From positions 1 through 64,000 of the forward strand of contig NZ_JHXV01000010.1 in assembly GCF_000621625.1 (NCBI RefSeq): DNA of 64,000 bases, read 5' to 3'. This DNA comes from Crocinitomix catalasitica ATCC 23190. Lineage in GTDB: Bacteria; Bacteroidota; Bacteroidia; Flavobacteriales_D; Crocinitomicaceae. Both the position numbers and the translations under genes were made by a program. The notes below the pieces were generated by a model. It had not been told where the DNA came from. It made no database searches and saw only the letters and a list, made by a program, of their open reading frames with translations. Below, one piece after another: positions 8,284-16,754 of this stretch (the stretch's first letter is position 1; each line of letters opens with the position of its first letter).

Positions 8284-11200
8284 TTAAATATCCTTTGATA
8301 AAGATAAATAAGGAATTGGTTTTTGAAATTCTAAATTCTCTATTCCCCAAGCAACATCAAGGCGAACAAAATAACCCCAGATTTTTGATCTGAAACCGAA
8401 ACCTAAACTACCAATAATTGGTTCTCTTAAGTTTTTAACCTTAATAATAACCGGAGGATCCTGAATTTCTTGAATGTTAAAATAATTGTCTTCATGGAAT
8501 GGGTGAGGACCGGTCCAAGCAGTTCCAATATCAGAGAAAGCAATAATTTGAAAATGTTTAATCATTTCGCTTTTAATCGGGTAAGGAGAGAAAAATGTAA
8601 AGACCGGTAATCTGAATTCTGTGTTAAAAACAGCAAAACTATTTCCGTTACGCGTATTTTGAATGAATCCGCGCATTGGAGTTGCTAAGGTTTGGAATCC
8701 GAAATTTTGACTTGGGTCGACTGTGATATCTTGATTGAAATCTATCGCTGGTCGCAATACCCAATTGTCAACACCACCCATATAGTACAATAGTTTTCTA
8801 GCGCCTAACGAGGTTGCCGTAGCAAATCGATTCACCCAAATAAAATTCCTTTTGATTCTTAAATAATGTCTATAATCCAAACCTATATTATAAGTTGGGG
8901 CAAAATTATTTCCCAATTCTTGCAAGTATTCTGCAAATATTTTAAATCGTGTTCCTCGTCTTATATTCAATTCCATTGGTATGGTATTGTCGTACACCAA
9001 TTCTAAATTTAATCCAGAATTATAAGAAGGAATATTGTCCAGCTGTAAATTAACATCGTTATAAGGAATAAAAACTTGGTTATCGTTTCTAACATTAATT
9101 GTAGCGCGTACACTCAATACTTCTGTAATCGGATAACTCATTCTGTAGCGAACGTCATGTGTTAACCATTTAAAAGGTTGATTTTGATTATCGTTAATGG
9201 TTTTCTGACGGTACAATACCAAACGATGATCTAATCTGTTTTTTAAGTTTTCTATAACGAATAAAAATTCACCTCCTGAGTTAAGATTGACTGGTATTCT
9301 AACACCTCCTAATAATTTAATATCATCAAATAAGTCACTTGAACCAATCTTTAGTAAGGCATTCATACCAGGGTTAAAGTATACAGATCCAGGTCCTGAA
9401 TAAGGTTGGTAATTCGGGAATAAGAAATTATTATCCAATTGCGTTAAGACATAGTCTTTCGTGAAATTGGTTTTATACATTAAGAATTTAGGTTTGATAA
9501 ACTCGTCAGCAGCCAATTTTTTTATTGATAAACTGTCATTAGCATCGACTACTTTGTCACTGTCTTGGCCGATAATTACAATTTCTCTTTGATATAAATG
9601 GTTTTCAACTTGAACAGTGTCATTGTACATGGCTTCTTTCTTTGAAGCTTTTTCCTTTTTACCTTTGCGCTTCTCCATATAAGTTGTATTCCACAATACA
9701 TCCAATATTTCAGTCTTGGTTTGCTCTTCAAAAATTTTGAATTTACCATTCTGATAAACGGTAGAAACGAGCTTACCGCTTTTATTCATATCCTGCTCAA
9801 GAATGTTGGTCACATAATTGGTTTGCGGATTAATATTTGTGATATACCTATAATGGGTAATCGTATCAATAGAGCTAATAATACTGTCGTTTTGAGCGAT
9901 AAAACGATTGTAAAGACCATTTTTATCATTCAAATAAACAAAAGTTCCTCTCGATAACTGTTTGGCTTGTGATTCGTTTTGATCAGGAGTATTTGTGATG
10001 CGTTCTAAAAATTTATAAGTATTGTCTTTTTCCTTTAGGTTATAAATGAATAAGTCGTTTTTACGATCGATAAAATCAATTTCTGGAGACTTAAAGATGG
10101 TATCATTGTCCCTATTTGAAGAGAAAATAACTCTTTTTCCATTGTCAATGAATGAAGGTGTTAAATCGTCATAAATATCATCTGTGATTTGCTCCTTTGT
10201 ATTGCCCAAGACATCGTAGAGATACAGGTCCGTTTGGCCGCGAACAACTCCTGAAAAGATGATCTTCTTTCCATCTTGAGAATATTCGAAAGACAAGACT
10301 TTATCCACTCCTTTAATTGGTTTAGAAATTGTTATTCCTGCTTCTATATTATGAATGTTTAATAAAACTTCTCCTTTGCGTTCTGTAAAAAAAGCGATGG
10401 CCATTCCATTTGGATGCCAACCTATAACAGGGAAGGAATAATCTTGAATTCTTTCCATTTTTATCTCCGCTGCGAATAATTTCTTGGTCTTTTCAGTCTC
10501 TTGATTGTAAACTTTTATACGGTAACGACCGATTTGATTCTCTACATAAGCCAGTTTGTTGCCGTCAGGACTGATTTTGACAGAGTAATAAACGGATTCT
10601 TTTTTTGTTTTATGTGGAATCAATTCTCCCGCCGGTTCCGTTTGATTTTGATATTCTTTAATATATCGCGATCGGTAAAAGCCAATATAATTCCGTGTTA
10701 ATTTTGTGAAGTCCATCCCCAATAAGGAGTAAAAGCCCCGTTCGATATTTTTAGAAATACGTGTCACGTACAAAATGTTTGGAATAACAGTAGTACCATG
10801 TGTTTCCGCAATATAATTCCAGACAGCATGACCAGCATACATTTTTTCTTCGTCAGTCAAGTCGTTGAACTTGTCAATTTTCTTGGTTAGAATTAAGTCT
10901 TTAACACGTCCTTCTGTTTTAGCGTTCCAATCCTCAACAAAATAAGAAATCAATCCTTGCTCTAGCCAAAGAGGAATACCCGTATTAACTGTTGATTTTA
11001 ATTGATCCTTCCAATCTCCGCCGTAGAATAAATGTTTCAATAATACTTCGTAAACGGCTGACTTAATGTTTTTATTGAATTTTTGATGATCGCCTTCGTA
11101 GTAAATAAATATTTTCGATCCAACTATTCGCGTTGTTCCCCCAACGTTAGATTGTTCGTCACCAGTCAAACCTAAATTACTCTGTTTAAATTTAGATTGG

Positions 11201-11493
11201 CTCTCATAAACAATCACTTCTAGTTTCTCAGGAAATAAATAATCTAATTTTGCCTCAGCATCGCCTAAATAGTGGTGAAGCGTTCTTGCAACATAAATAC
11301 TGATGTCTTCATTAATGCCGCTATAATAGATTTTAAATCTTTTGTAATTGTGGTATTTCCATCCAAAACTATTGAATTGGACACGGCTTTTGCCGAATTC
11401 CTGCAAGGATCCTTGATAAAATTGTGCCGTCATATTGAATGGCAACAAAAGACAAATCAGGGCAAAGAGTATATACGTTTTTTTCAATTTCAT
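8284..11493 (-). CDS. TolB-like propeller plus outer-membrane barrel protein
   Basis: A 1069-aa exported protein. Signal peptide 1-24 (ends FNMTAQ). Residues about 25-290 resemble a peptidase-MA-like region (WLEQGLISYFVEDWNAK, HAVWNYIAE) without a full HExxH motif. About 300-560 hold PD40/WD40-like repeats (ISPDGNKLAY, GWHPNGMAIAF, YSQDGKKIIFSG, NGKRVIFSSNRD). About 690-1069 looks like a BamA/Omp85-type surface-antigen barrel (GARKLLYYMGG, RNGNSFAVFNTEFRLPVF, GLDYRHYL). This domain order is common in Bacteroidota; the role may be surface or outer-membrane assembly (inference). ATG at 11493 precedes the signal peptide. A near-consensus -7 (TATCTTTA, 11506-11513) lies just upstream. Confidence 0.8.
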   Translation of the reverse strand: MKLKKTYILFALICLLLPFNMTAQFYQGSLQEFGKSRVQFNSFGWKYHNYKRFKIYYSGINEDISIYVARTLHHYLGDAEAKLDYLFPEKLEVIVYESQSKFKQSNLGLTGDEQSNVGGTTRIVGSKIFIYYEGDHQKFNKNIKSAVYEVLLKHLFYGGDWKDQLKSTVNTGIPLWLEQGLISYFVEDWNAKTEGRVKDLILTKKIDKFNDLTDEEKMYAGHAVWNYIAETHGTTVIPNILYVTRISKNIERGFYSLLGMDFTKLTRNYIGFYRSRYIKEYQNQTEPAGELIPHKTKKESVYYSVKISPDGNKLAYVENQIGRYRIKVYNQETEKTKKLFAAEIKMERIQDYSFPVIGWHPNGMAIAFFTERKGEVLLNIHNIEAGITISKPIKGVDKVLSFEYSQDGKKIIFSGVVRGQTDLYLYDVLGNTKEQITDDIYDDLTPSFIDNGKRVIFSSNRDNDTIFKSPEIDFIDRKNDLFIYNLKEKDNTYKFLERITNTPDQNESQAKQLSRGTFVYLNDKNGLYNRFIAQNDSIISSIDTITHYRYITNINPQTNYVTNILEQDMNKSGKLVSTVYQNGKFKIFEEQTKTEILDVLWNTTYMEKRKGKKEKASKKEAMYNDTVQVENHLYQREIVIIGQDSDKVVDANDSLSIKKLAADEFIKPKFLMYKTNFTKDYVLTQLDNNFLFPNYQPYSGPGSVYFNPGMNALLKIGSSDLFDDIKLLGGVRIPVNLNSGGEFLFVIENLKNRLDHRLVLYRQKTINDNQNQPFKWLTHDVRYRMSYPITEVLSVRATINVRNDNQVFIPYNDVNLQLDNIPSYNSGLNLELVYDNTIPMELNIRRGTRFKIFAEYLQELGNNFAPTYNIGLDYRHYLRIKRNFIWVNRFATATSLGARKLLYYMGGVDNWVLRPAIDFNQDITVDPSQNFGFQTLATPMRGFIQNTRNGNSFAVFNTEFRLPVFTFFSPYPIKSEMIKHFQIIAFSDIGTAWTGPHPFHEDNYFNIQEIQDPPVIIKVKNLREPIIGSLGFGFRSKIWGYFVRLDVAWGIENLEFQKPIPYLSLSKDI

Positions 11494-11545
11494 ATAAGAA
11501 GTACGTAAAGATACAAATAACATATTTAAAATATAAAGTCTTTTA

Positions 11546-11553
11546 TACCTTTG
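11546..11553 (+). promoter_or_regulatory. -7 element for the MBL hydrolase
   Basis: TACCTTTG matches TAnnTTTG. The expected transcription start is about 11558, so the ATG at 11577 is the sensible start and the ATG at 11556 is at or before the RNA 5' end. Confidence 0.6.
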
Positions 11554-11576
11554 CTATGTTAAATAAAATATTGTCC

Positions 11577-12221
11577 ATGATTCAAGTCCATAAATTTACT
11601 TTTAATCCTTTTCAAGAGAACACTTATATATTGTCAGACGAATCAAAAGATTGTGTGATTGTAGATCCCGGTTGTTTTGATAAATCAGAGCAAAATACTT
11701 TGTCAAAATTTATTGAAGACAATGGTCTAAATCCTGTGAAATTGATCAATACGCATTGTCATATTGATCATGTTTTGGGGAATAATTTTGTGAATAAAAA
11801 GTATAATTTGCCTTTAGGAATTCATAAACTTGATTTGCCAACTTTGTCTTTTATGGGGCAATCAGCTTCGCTTTATGGTTTTCAAGGTTATGAATTATCA
11901 CCTGATCCGGAATACTTTTTTGATGAAGGTGATATCATTAAATTTGGAAACTCAGAATTATCAGTGATTTTTGGACCAGGGCATGCACCTGGACATGTCG
12001 CTTTTTATTCCAAAGCAGATAATATTTTAATTAATGGAGATATTCTTTTTAAAGGTAGTTATGGTCGTTACGACTTACCTGGTGGAAGTTTTGAAGTTCT
12101 CAAGAAAACAATTACAGAAAAACTTTTCTTATTGCCTGATGAAACTGTTGTGTATTGCGGTCATGGACCAGAAACTACAATCGGAGAAGAGAAAAAGTCG
12201 AATATGATTTTGATGGGGTAG
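11577..12221 (+). CDS. MBL-fold hydrolase (glyoxalase II-like)
   Basis: A 214-aa metallo-beta-lactamase-fold hydrolase. Seen: the metal motif THCHIDH (THxHxDH), IFGPGHAPGHVAFY with a metal His, INGDILFKGSYGR with the bridging Asp, and the final CGHGPET. This is the small Bacteroidota group related to hydroxyacylglutathione hydrolase (GloB); the true substrate is uncertain. Start at ATG 11577 (MIQVHKFTFNPFQENTYIL) based on family N-terminus and the promoter position. It is divergent from the TolB/barrel gene; the long upstream frame starting at 11439 overlaps that gene and is not real. Confidence 0.9.
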   Translation: MIQVHKFTFNPFQENTYILSDESKDCVIVDPGCFDKSEQNTLSKFIEDNGLNPVKLINTHCHIDHVLGNNFVNKKYNLPLGIHKLDLPTLSFMGQSASLYGFQGYELSPDPEYFFDEGDIIKFGNSELSVIFGPGHAPGHVAFYSKADNILINGDILFKGSYGRYDLPGGSFEVLKKTITEKLFLLPDETVVYCGHGPETTIGEEKKSNMILMG

Positions 12222-12439
12222 GTTGTATAGAGCGCTGTGCTTATAGATGCTAGAACGCTGTGCTTTTAGATCGCTACGCTTCTCAGCCACAGTAGCTTTA
12301 TGCGGAGGAGGTGTTAGATGTTAGATTGCTGTGCTGCTAGATTTTTGAGCAACTTTTTATCTGATTTATAAGCTATATATAATCTTTTGTATTTAATCTT
12401 CTGTCCTTCGTCCGCCATAGTCTTGACGTAGGCGGTTCT
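12222..12439. repeat. Degenerate intergenic repeats and an inverted repeat
   Basis: Seen: several imperfect copies of a unit like CGCTGTGCTTNTAGAT (about 12234, 12254 and 12330), plus related CGCTACGCTT and GTTAGAT stretches. Then an inverted repeat CCGCC (12412-12416) / GGCGG (12431-12435). The base composition is richer in G+C than the flanking DNA. No plausible gene. Inference: a decayed cluster of short dispersed repeats between convergent genes, similar in style to the segment at 41-123. Confidence 0.6.
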
Positions 12440-12685
12440 TTAATCTTTAGTCTTCACAACAAATGCCCGATGCGGCTTTAGGCTATCACGTAAAACTTTA
12501 ACGTCACTTTCTTTGACATTTAAGTATGCCATGCAGTGCAAATCAGCGTTCGATCGAATGCCTTTATCACTATACTCTAATTTTTCTCTGGTCATAAATT
12601 CAACCAAATGTTTGGTGTGATGGTCTGCCGTTTTTTCGGCTGTTTCCCCATAAAAATCCCAAATAAGTTGAATGTTACGTTCCAT
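12440..12685 (-). CDS. Small conserved-looking unknown protein
   Basis: An 81-aa soluble protein (MERNIQLIWDFYGETAEKTADHHTKHL...). It is His-rich in the middle (HHTKHL, then DLHCMAYLN) and ends in DSLKPHRAFVVK. I recall similar short proteins in other Bacteroidota but know no function. ATG at 12685. It lies downstream of the M23 peptidase gene on the same strand, but a strong terminator at 12728-12773 separates them. Its stop touches the repeat cluster. Confidence 0.7.
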   Translation of the reverse strand: MERNIQLIWDFYGETAEKTADHHTKHLVEFMTREKLEYSDKGIRSNADLHCMAYLNVKESDVKVLRDSLKPHRAFVVKTKD

Positions 12686-12727
12686 AAGTTTGAATAATTT
12701 AAATGCTTGTTATAAAAAATAAGGCAT

Positions 12728-12773
12728 AAAAAAACCTTTGTAAATTGTGGTGTTGACCACTTTCTACAAAGGT
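12728..12773 (-). terminator. Terminator of the M23 peptidase gene
   Basis: An outer stem ACCTTTGTA (12734-12742) / TACAAAGGT (12765-12773) and an inner stem GTGGT (12747-12751) / ACCAC (12756-12760). On the minus strand it is followed by seven U residues (12728-12734). Confidence 0.9.
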
Positions 12774-12797
12774 ATTTAAATAATTTTTATCAGCTGA

Positions 12798-13769
12798 TTA
12801 ATCGAACGACTGATTGGCGTTATTAGCCATTTCTAATAGTTTTTCGTATTGATCAGGAGAAATATCTGAATGGAAGAAATGAACAGGATCAATTTTCTTT
12901 CCATTTTTTTCTACCTCATAATGTAAGTGTGGCGCAGTAGACTTACCTGTACTTCCAACTTTACCAATAATTTGTCCTCTAACAACTCTGTCTCCTTCTT
13001 TTACATCAAATGCACTCATATGTGCATATCTCGAAGTATAACCGAATCCGTGGTCAATTACGATTGAATTTCCGTAACCCCATTTTTTACTTTCTACTAT
13101 TTTAACAACACCATTACCTGTTGCATAAATATTTGTGCCAGTTTCAGCAGTGAAATCTAGACCCCAGTGCATTTTTTTAGTCTTGTAAATTGGATCAATT
13201 CTCCAACCATAACCTGATGCAATTCTACGTAAATCTTCGTTCGATACTGGTTGAATTGCAGGCATAGCGCCTAACATCGCTTCTTTTTCTTTTGCTAATT
13301 TAATTACCTCGTCAAAAGAGATAGATTGTGCATAAATTCTTTTCTGTAATGCTTCAATTAATTTCGAATTCTCAATTACACGTTTAGAGTTGTCGAATCC
13401 TTTTAATTTATTGTATTTATCCGATCCTCCAGTTCCTAATTCTCTCAATTGCTCAGGGAATGGCTCGGCATTAAAAACAACTCTATAAATTTCGTTATCT
13501 CTATGCTCTAAATCTTCTACTACCGCAGACATTAAAATCACATTTTCATGCATGTTTTCAACTTGTGCCGTTAAAAATGCATTTTCACGCTCTAATTTTA
13601 ATTCTCTAGGAGATTGCAATAATTGGGTAAATAAAAGGTAGAAACCGAAGCCTACAACAATTGAAGGTGCAATAAATAATATTGAACGTAAAATTCGTTC
13701 TTTCCAAGTCAGCTGTACCTTCTCGTATGAAAGTGACTCGGGGTTATATCTAAATTTTTGTTTTCTCAT
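12798..13769 (-). CDS. M23-family peptidoglycan endopeptidase-like protein
   Basis: A 323-aa protein. A cytosolic N-terminus (about 1-32) is followed by one membrane helix (about 33-53, ILFIAPSIVVGFGFYLLF), a coiled-coil segment (about 55-125) and the C-terminal LytM/M23 domain. Zinc motifs are HWGLD (HxxxD), then RYAHMS and HLHYE (HxH). The family cuts peptidoglycan cross-links or, when inactive, activates amidases; here the metal motifs look complete. ATG at 13769 is chosen because the family begins MRKxKFxYNPESLxYE. A -7 element TAAATTTG lies upstream, and the promoter is divergent from alaS. Confidence 0.9.
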   Translation of the reverse strand: MRKQKFRYNPESLSYEKVQLTWKERILRSILFIAPSIVVGFGFYLLFTQLLQSPRELKLERENAFLTAQVENMHENVILMSAVVEDLEHRDNEIYRVVFNAEPFPEQLRELGTGGSDKYNKLKGFDNSKRVIENSKLIEALQKRIYAQSISFDEVIKLAKEKEAMLGAMPAIQPVSNEDLRRIASGYGWRIDPIYKTKKMHWGLDFTAETGTNIYATGNGVVKIVESKKWGYGNSIVIDHGFGYTSRYAHMSAFDVKEGDRVVRGQIIGKVGSTGKSTAPHLHYEVEKNGKKIDPVHFFHSDISPDQYEKLLEMANNANQSFD

Positions 13770-13838
13770 GGTTTGTTTGTTTACAGTAATCTGAAACATT
13801 TTTTTGTCAATTCAAGATAAATTTCACAATTGACAGCG

Positions 13839-13846
13839 CAAATTTA
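13839..13846 (-). promoter_or_regulatory. -7 element for the M23 peptidase gene
   Basis: The minus strand reads TAAATTTG, a match to TAnnTTTG, 70 nt before the ATG at 13769. Confidence 0.55.
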
Positions 13847-13857
13847 CGGATTTACAA

Positions 13858-13865
13858 TAAATTTG
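13858..13865 (+). promoter_or_regulatory. -7 element for alaS
   Basis: TAAATTTG, 32 nt before the alaS ATG. The same octamer occurs on the other strand at 13839-13846, 19 nt away, so the divergent promoters are tightly interleaved. Confidence 0.6.
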
Positions 13866-13896
13866 CAATCTAATTAACAATAGTTAACACAGCACC

Positions 13897-16515
13897 ATGA
13901 ACATTAATGAGATACGGAATACCTTTTTTGAATTTTTCAAGTCTAAGAATCACACACTTGTAGATTCTGCCCCAATGGTCGTTAAAAACGATCCTACATT
14001 AATGTTTACAAATGCCGGAATGAATCAATTTAAAGATTTTTTCTTAGGCTATAATGAAGCAAAAGATAAAAGGGTTACGAACACTCAAAAATGTTTGAGA
14101 GTATCTGGCAAACATAACGATTTAGAAGAGGTTGGGGTAGATACATATCACCATACCATGTTCGAAATGTTGGGGAATTGGAGTTTTGGTGATTATTTTA
14201 AAGAAGAGGTGATTGCTTGGGCTTGGGAATTGTTAACTGAAGTCTATAAAATTGATAAAGATCGTTTGTATGTTACGATTTTTGAAGGTGATGAAACAGA
14301 CGGAACGGATTTAGATCTTGAAGCAAAAAATATTTGGAAAAAATACATCAGTGAAGATCGAATTTTAGCTTGTGATAAGAAAGATAATTTCTGGGAGATG
14401 GGTGATACAGGTCCTTGTGGGCCATGTTCAGAAATCCATGTTGACATACGTAATGATGAGGACAGAAAGAACATTGATGGTTTAACTTTAGTGAACAATG
14501 ATCATCCGCAAGTGATTGAGATTTGGAACTTGGTTTTTATGCAATACAATCGTAAGGCGGATAGCTCGCTTGAAAAATTGCCAACTAGGCATGTTGATAC
14601 AGGAATGGGCTTAGAGCGTTTAGCGATGGTTATTCAAGGTGTTCAATCGAATTATGATACGGATTTGTTCCAATTCATTATTAAATATCTTGAAGGTTTA
14701 GCAGATGTAAAATATGGTGTTGATGAAAAGACTGATATTGCTTTACGTGTAATCGCAGATCATATCCGTGCAATTGCTTTTTCTATTACGGATGGACAAT
14801 TGCCATCGAATAATGGAGCTGGTTATGTTATCAGAAGAATTCTAAGACGTGCCGTTCGTTACGGATATCAAACCTTAAATCTTAAAGAACCATTTTTACA
14901 TTTATTGGTCGGTAAATTGGCTGAAATAATGGGAGATGCTTTCCCTGAATTGAAAAAACAAGAAAAATTAATTGCAAAGGTTGTTTTTGAAGAAGAACAA
15001 AGCTTTTTTAATACGCTTGAAAAAGGATTAAAACGAATTAATATCTTAATTGATACTGCTAAGGCAGAAGGAAAGAATGAGTTGGATGCAGTTTCAGTTT
15101 TTGAATTGCACGATACATTTGGTTTTCCTGCTGATTTAACATCTTTAATTGCTGGAGAGAATGGCTTGCGTATTGATCAAGCTGGTTTTGAGGCTGAATT
15201 AGAGAAACAAAAGAATAGATCGCGTCAAGCAACGCAAATTGAATCTGATGATTGGGTAATTTTGCGTGAAGATGATGTTGAAGAATTTATTGGATATGAT
15301 TTTCTTACAGCTGATGTTTATATTACTAAATACCGAAAGGTTAAACAGAAAAAACAAGAATTTTACCAAGTCGTATTCAATATTACTCCTTTCTATGCCG
15401 AAGGTGGTGGGCAAGTAGGTGATACTGGTACCATTTCAAGTGGATCGGAAGATGTGCGTATTTTTGATACCAAAAGAGAGAATAATTTAATTGTTCATTT
15501 TGTTAAAGAATTGCCGAAAGAGCTTAAAGCTAAGTTCAAAGCAATAGTCGATGCAAATAGACGTAAAAGTATTGCTGTAAATCATACTGCAACACATATT
15601 CTACATCATGCATTAAGAGCTGAATTGGGAGATCATGTTGAGCAAAAAGGTTCCTTAGTTAATGAAGGAGGCTTACGATTTGATTTTTCTCACTTCTCTA
15701 AAGTAACAAAAGAAGAGCTTTCTATAATTGAAGGTAAAATGAATGCCTTTATTCGTGACGGTATTGCTTTAAACGAACGCAGAGCTGTTCCAATGGAAGT
15801 TGCAACTGAATTGGGAGCAATGGCTTTATTTGGTGAGAAATACGGTGACTTAGTGCGTGTAATTCAGTTTGGAGATTCAGTTGAGCTATGTGGAGGTATC
15901 CACGTACAGAATACAATCGATATTCGTTTTGTGAAATTAGTATCAGAAGGATCGGTTGCATCAGGTATCCGCCGAATTGAAGCAATTACAGGTGATGCCG
16001 CAATCGCTTATTATCAAGAGAAATTAGGCGAGTATGAAGCGGTAAGTGAATTACTAAAGAATCCAAAAAATATTGTTAAATCTGTAGAGGAATTGATCGC
16101 AAAACAACAAGTCATGCAGAAGCAATATGATCATTTATTAAAAGGTCAATTGGTACAAATTAAACAAGAGTTAAAGCAAAGTGTTCAAGCCGAGGATGGT
16201 TATAATTATATCAGTGCAGTTCTTGATTTAGATACTGCTTCAATTAAAGATATTTGTTTCCAATTGAAAGGTGAAATTGATCAATTATTTTGTGTAATAG
16301 GAGGCAAGGCCAATGATAAAGCAAGTTTGAGCATTGCTATTTCTGATGATTTAGCAAAATCTAAAGATTGGCATGCTGGAAATATGGTAAAATCAACAGC
16401 ACACTTAATTAAAGGTGGCGGTGGCGGACAGCCATTTTTTGCAACTGCTGGTGGACAAGATGCTGGAGGATTAAAGGATGCAATTGTTGCTGTCAATAAA
16501 CTAATTGGTAAATAG
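13897..16515 (+). CDS. alaS: Alanyl-tRNA synthetase
   Basis: An 872-aa class II synthetase charging tRNA-Ala. Seen in order: the catalytic core (about 1-240; TNAGMNQFKDFFLG, HHTMFEMLGNWSFGDYFK, FWEMGDTGPCGPCSEIH, DTGMGLERL), the tRNA-recognition domain, the editing domain with the zinc-binding HTATHILH (about 564) and CGGIHV (about 667), and the C-terminal C-Ala domain ending in the Gly-rich HLIKGGGGGQPFFATAGG. Length is normal. ATG at 13897. A 58-aa membrane-protein gene follows 9 nt later and shares its terminator. Confidence 0.98.
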   Translation: MNINEIRNTFFEFFKSKNHTLVDSAPMVVKNDPTLMFTNAGMNQFKDFFLGYNEAKDKRVTNTQKCLRVSGKHNDLEEVGVDTYHHTMFEMLGNWSFGDYFKEEVIAWAWELLTEVYKIDKDRLYVTIFEGDETDGTDLDLEAKNIWKKYISEDRILACDKKDNFWEMGDTGPCGPCSEIHVDIRNDEDRKNIDGLTLVNNDHPQVIEIWNLVFMQYNRKADSSLEKLPTRHVDTGMGLERLAMVIQGVQSNYDTDLFQFIIKYLEGLADVKYGVDEKTDIALRVIADHIRAIAFSITDGQLPSNNGAGYVIRRILRRAVRYGYQTLNLKEPFLHLLVGKLAEIMGDAFPELKKQEKLIAKVVFEEEQSFFNTLEKGLKRINILIDTAKAEGKNELDAVSVFELHDTFGFPADLTSLIAGENGLRIDQAGFEAELEKQKNRSRQATQIESDDWVILREDDVEEFIGYDFLTADVYITKYRKVKQKKQEFYQVVFNITPFYAEGGGQVGDTGTISSGSEDVRIFDTKRENNLIVHFVKELPKELKAKFKAIVDANRRKSIAVNHTATHILHHALRAELGDHVEQKGSLVNEGGLRFDFSHFSKVTKEELSIIEGKMNAFIRDGIALNERRAVPMEVATELGAMALFGEKYGDLVRVIQFGDSVELCGGIHVQNTIDIRFVKLVSEGSVASGIRRIEAITGDAAIAYYQEKLGEYEAVSELLKNPKNIVKSVEELIAKQQVMQKQYDHLLKGQLVQIKQELKQSVQAEDGYNYISAVLDLDTASIKDICFQLKGEIDQLFCVIGGKANDKASLSIAISDDLAKSKDWHAGNMVKSTAHLIKGGGGGQPFFATAGGQDAGGLKDAIVAVNKLIGK

Positions 16516-16524
16516 ACTTAGAAT

Positions 16525-16701
16525 ATGAACTTAGGGAATAAAAATATTATTTGGGGAATAGGAACCGTAATTGTTGTTCTTTTTATTGTTGGAGTAATGC
16601 TTAAATTTTGGTTCCTTTCATTAATCGCTGTAATTGCCTTTGGAGCGGGTTATGCTTTGGCGAAGAATAAAGATGGGAATAACGATAAGTTCGATTTTTA
16701 G
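16525..16701 (+). CDS. Small membrane protein (58 aa)
   Basis: Reads MNLGNKNIIWGIGTVIVVLF..., with two hydrophobic stretches at about 8-26 and 28-45 separated by a short KFW turn, and a charged C-terminus AKNKDGNNDKFDF. It starts 9 nt after the alaS stop, with no promoter between, and its TAG abuts the terminator stem. So it is probably co-transcribed with alaS. Function unknown; the two-helix hairpin with cytosolic tails is inferred. Confidence 0.65.
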   Translation: MNLGNKNIIWGIGTVIVVLFIVGVMLKFWFLSLIAVIAFGAGYALAKNKDGNNDKFDF

Positions 16702-16729
16702 TTTTACCAATTCTCAGTAAAACTTTTTT
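16701..16729 (+). terminator. Terminator after alaS and the small membrane gene
   Basis: Stem GTTTTAC (16701-16707) / GTAAAAC (16717-16723), loop 9 nt, then six T residues. It begins at the last base of the 58-aa gene's stop. Confidence 0.75.
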
Positions 16730-16754
16730 GATTTAAATGAATAGCGTAATTTAA

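Noticed and set aside
7061-8350. Longer start for the M20 amidohydrolase
   Set aside because: The extra residues overlap the upstream TolB/barrel gene, begin with a non-ATG codon region and have no family similarity; ATG at 8245 gives the usual N-terminus.
11439-11576. N-terminal extension of the MBL hydrolase
   Set aside because: It lies antisense to the start of the TolB/barrel gene and upstream of the -7 element; the MBL family starts at the 11577 ATG.
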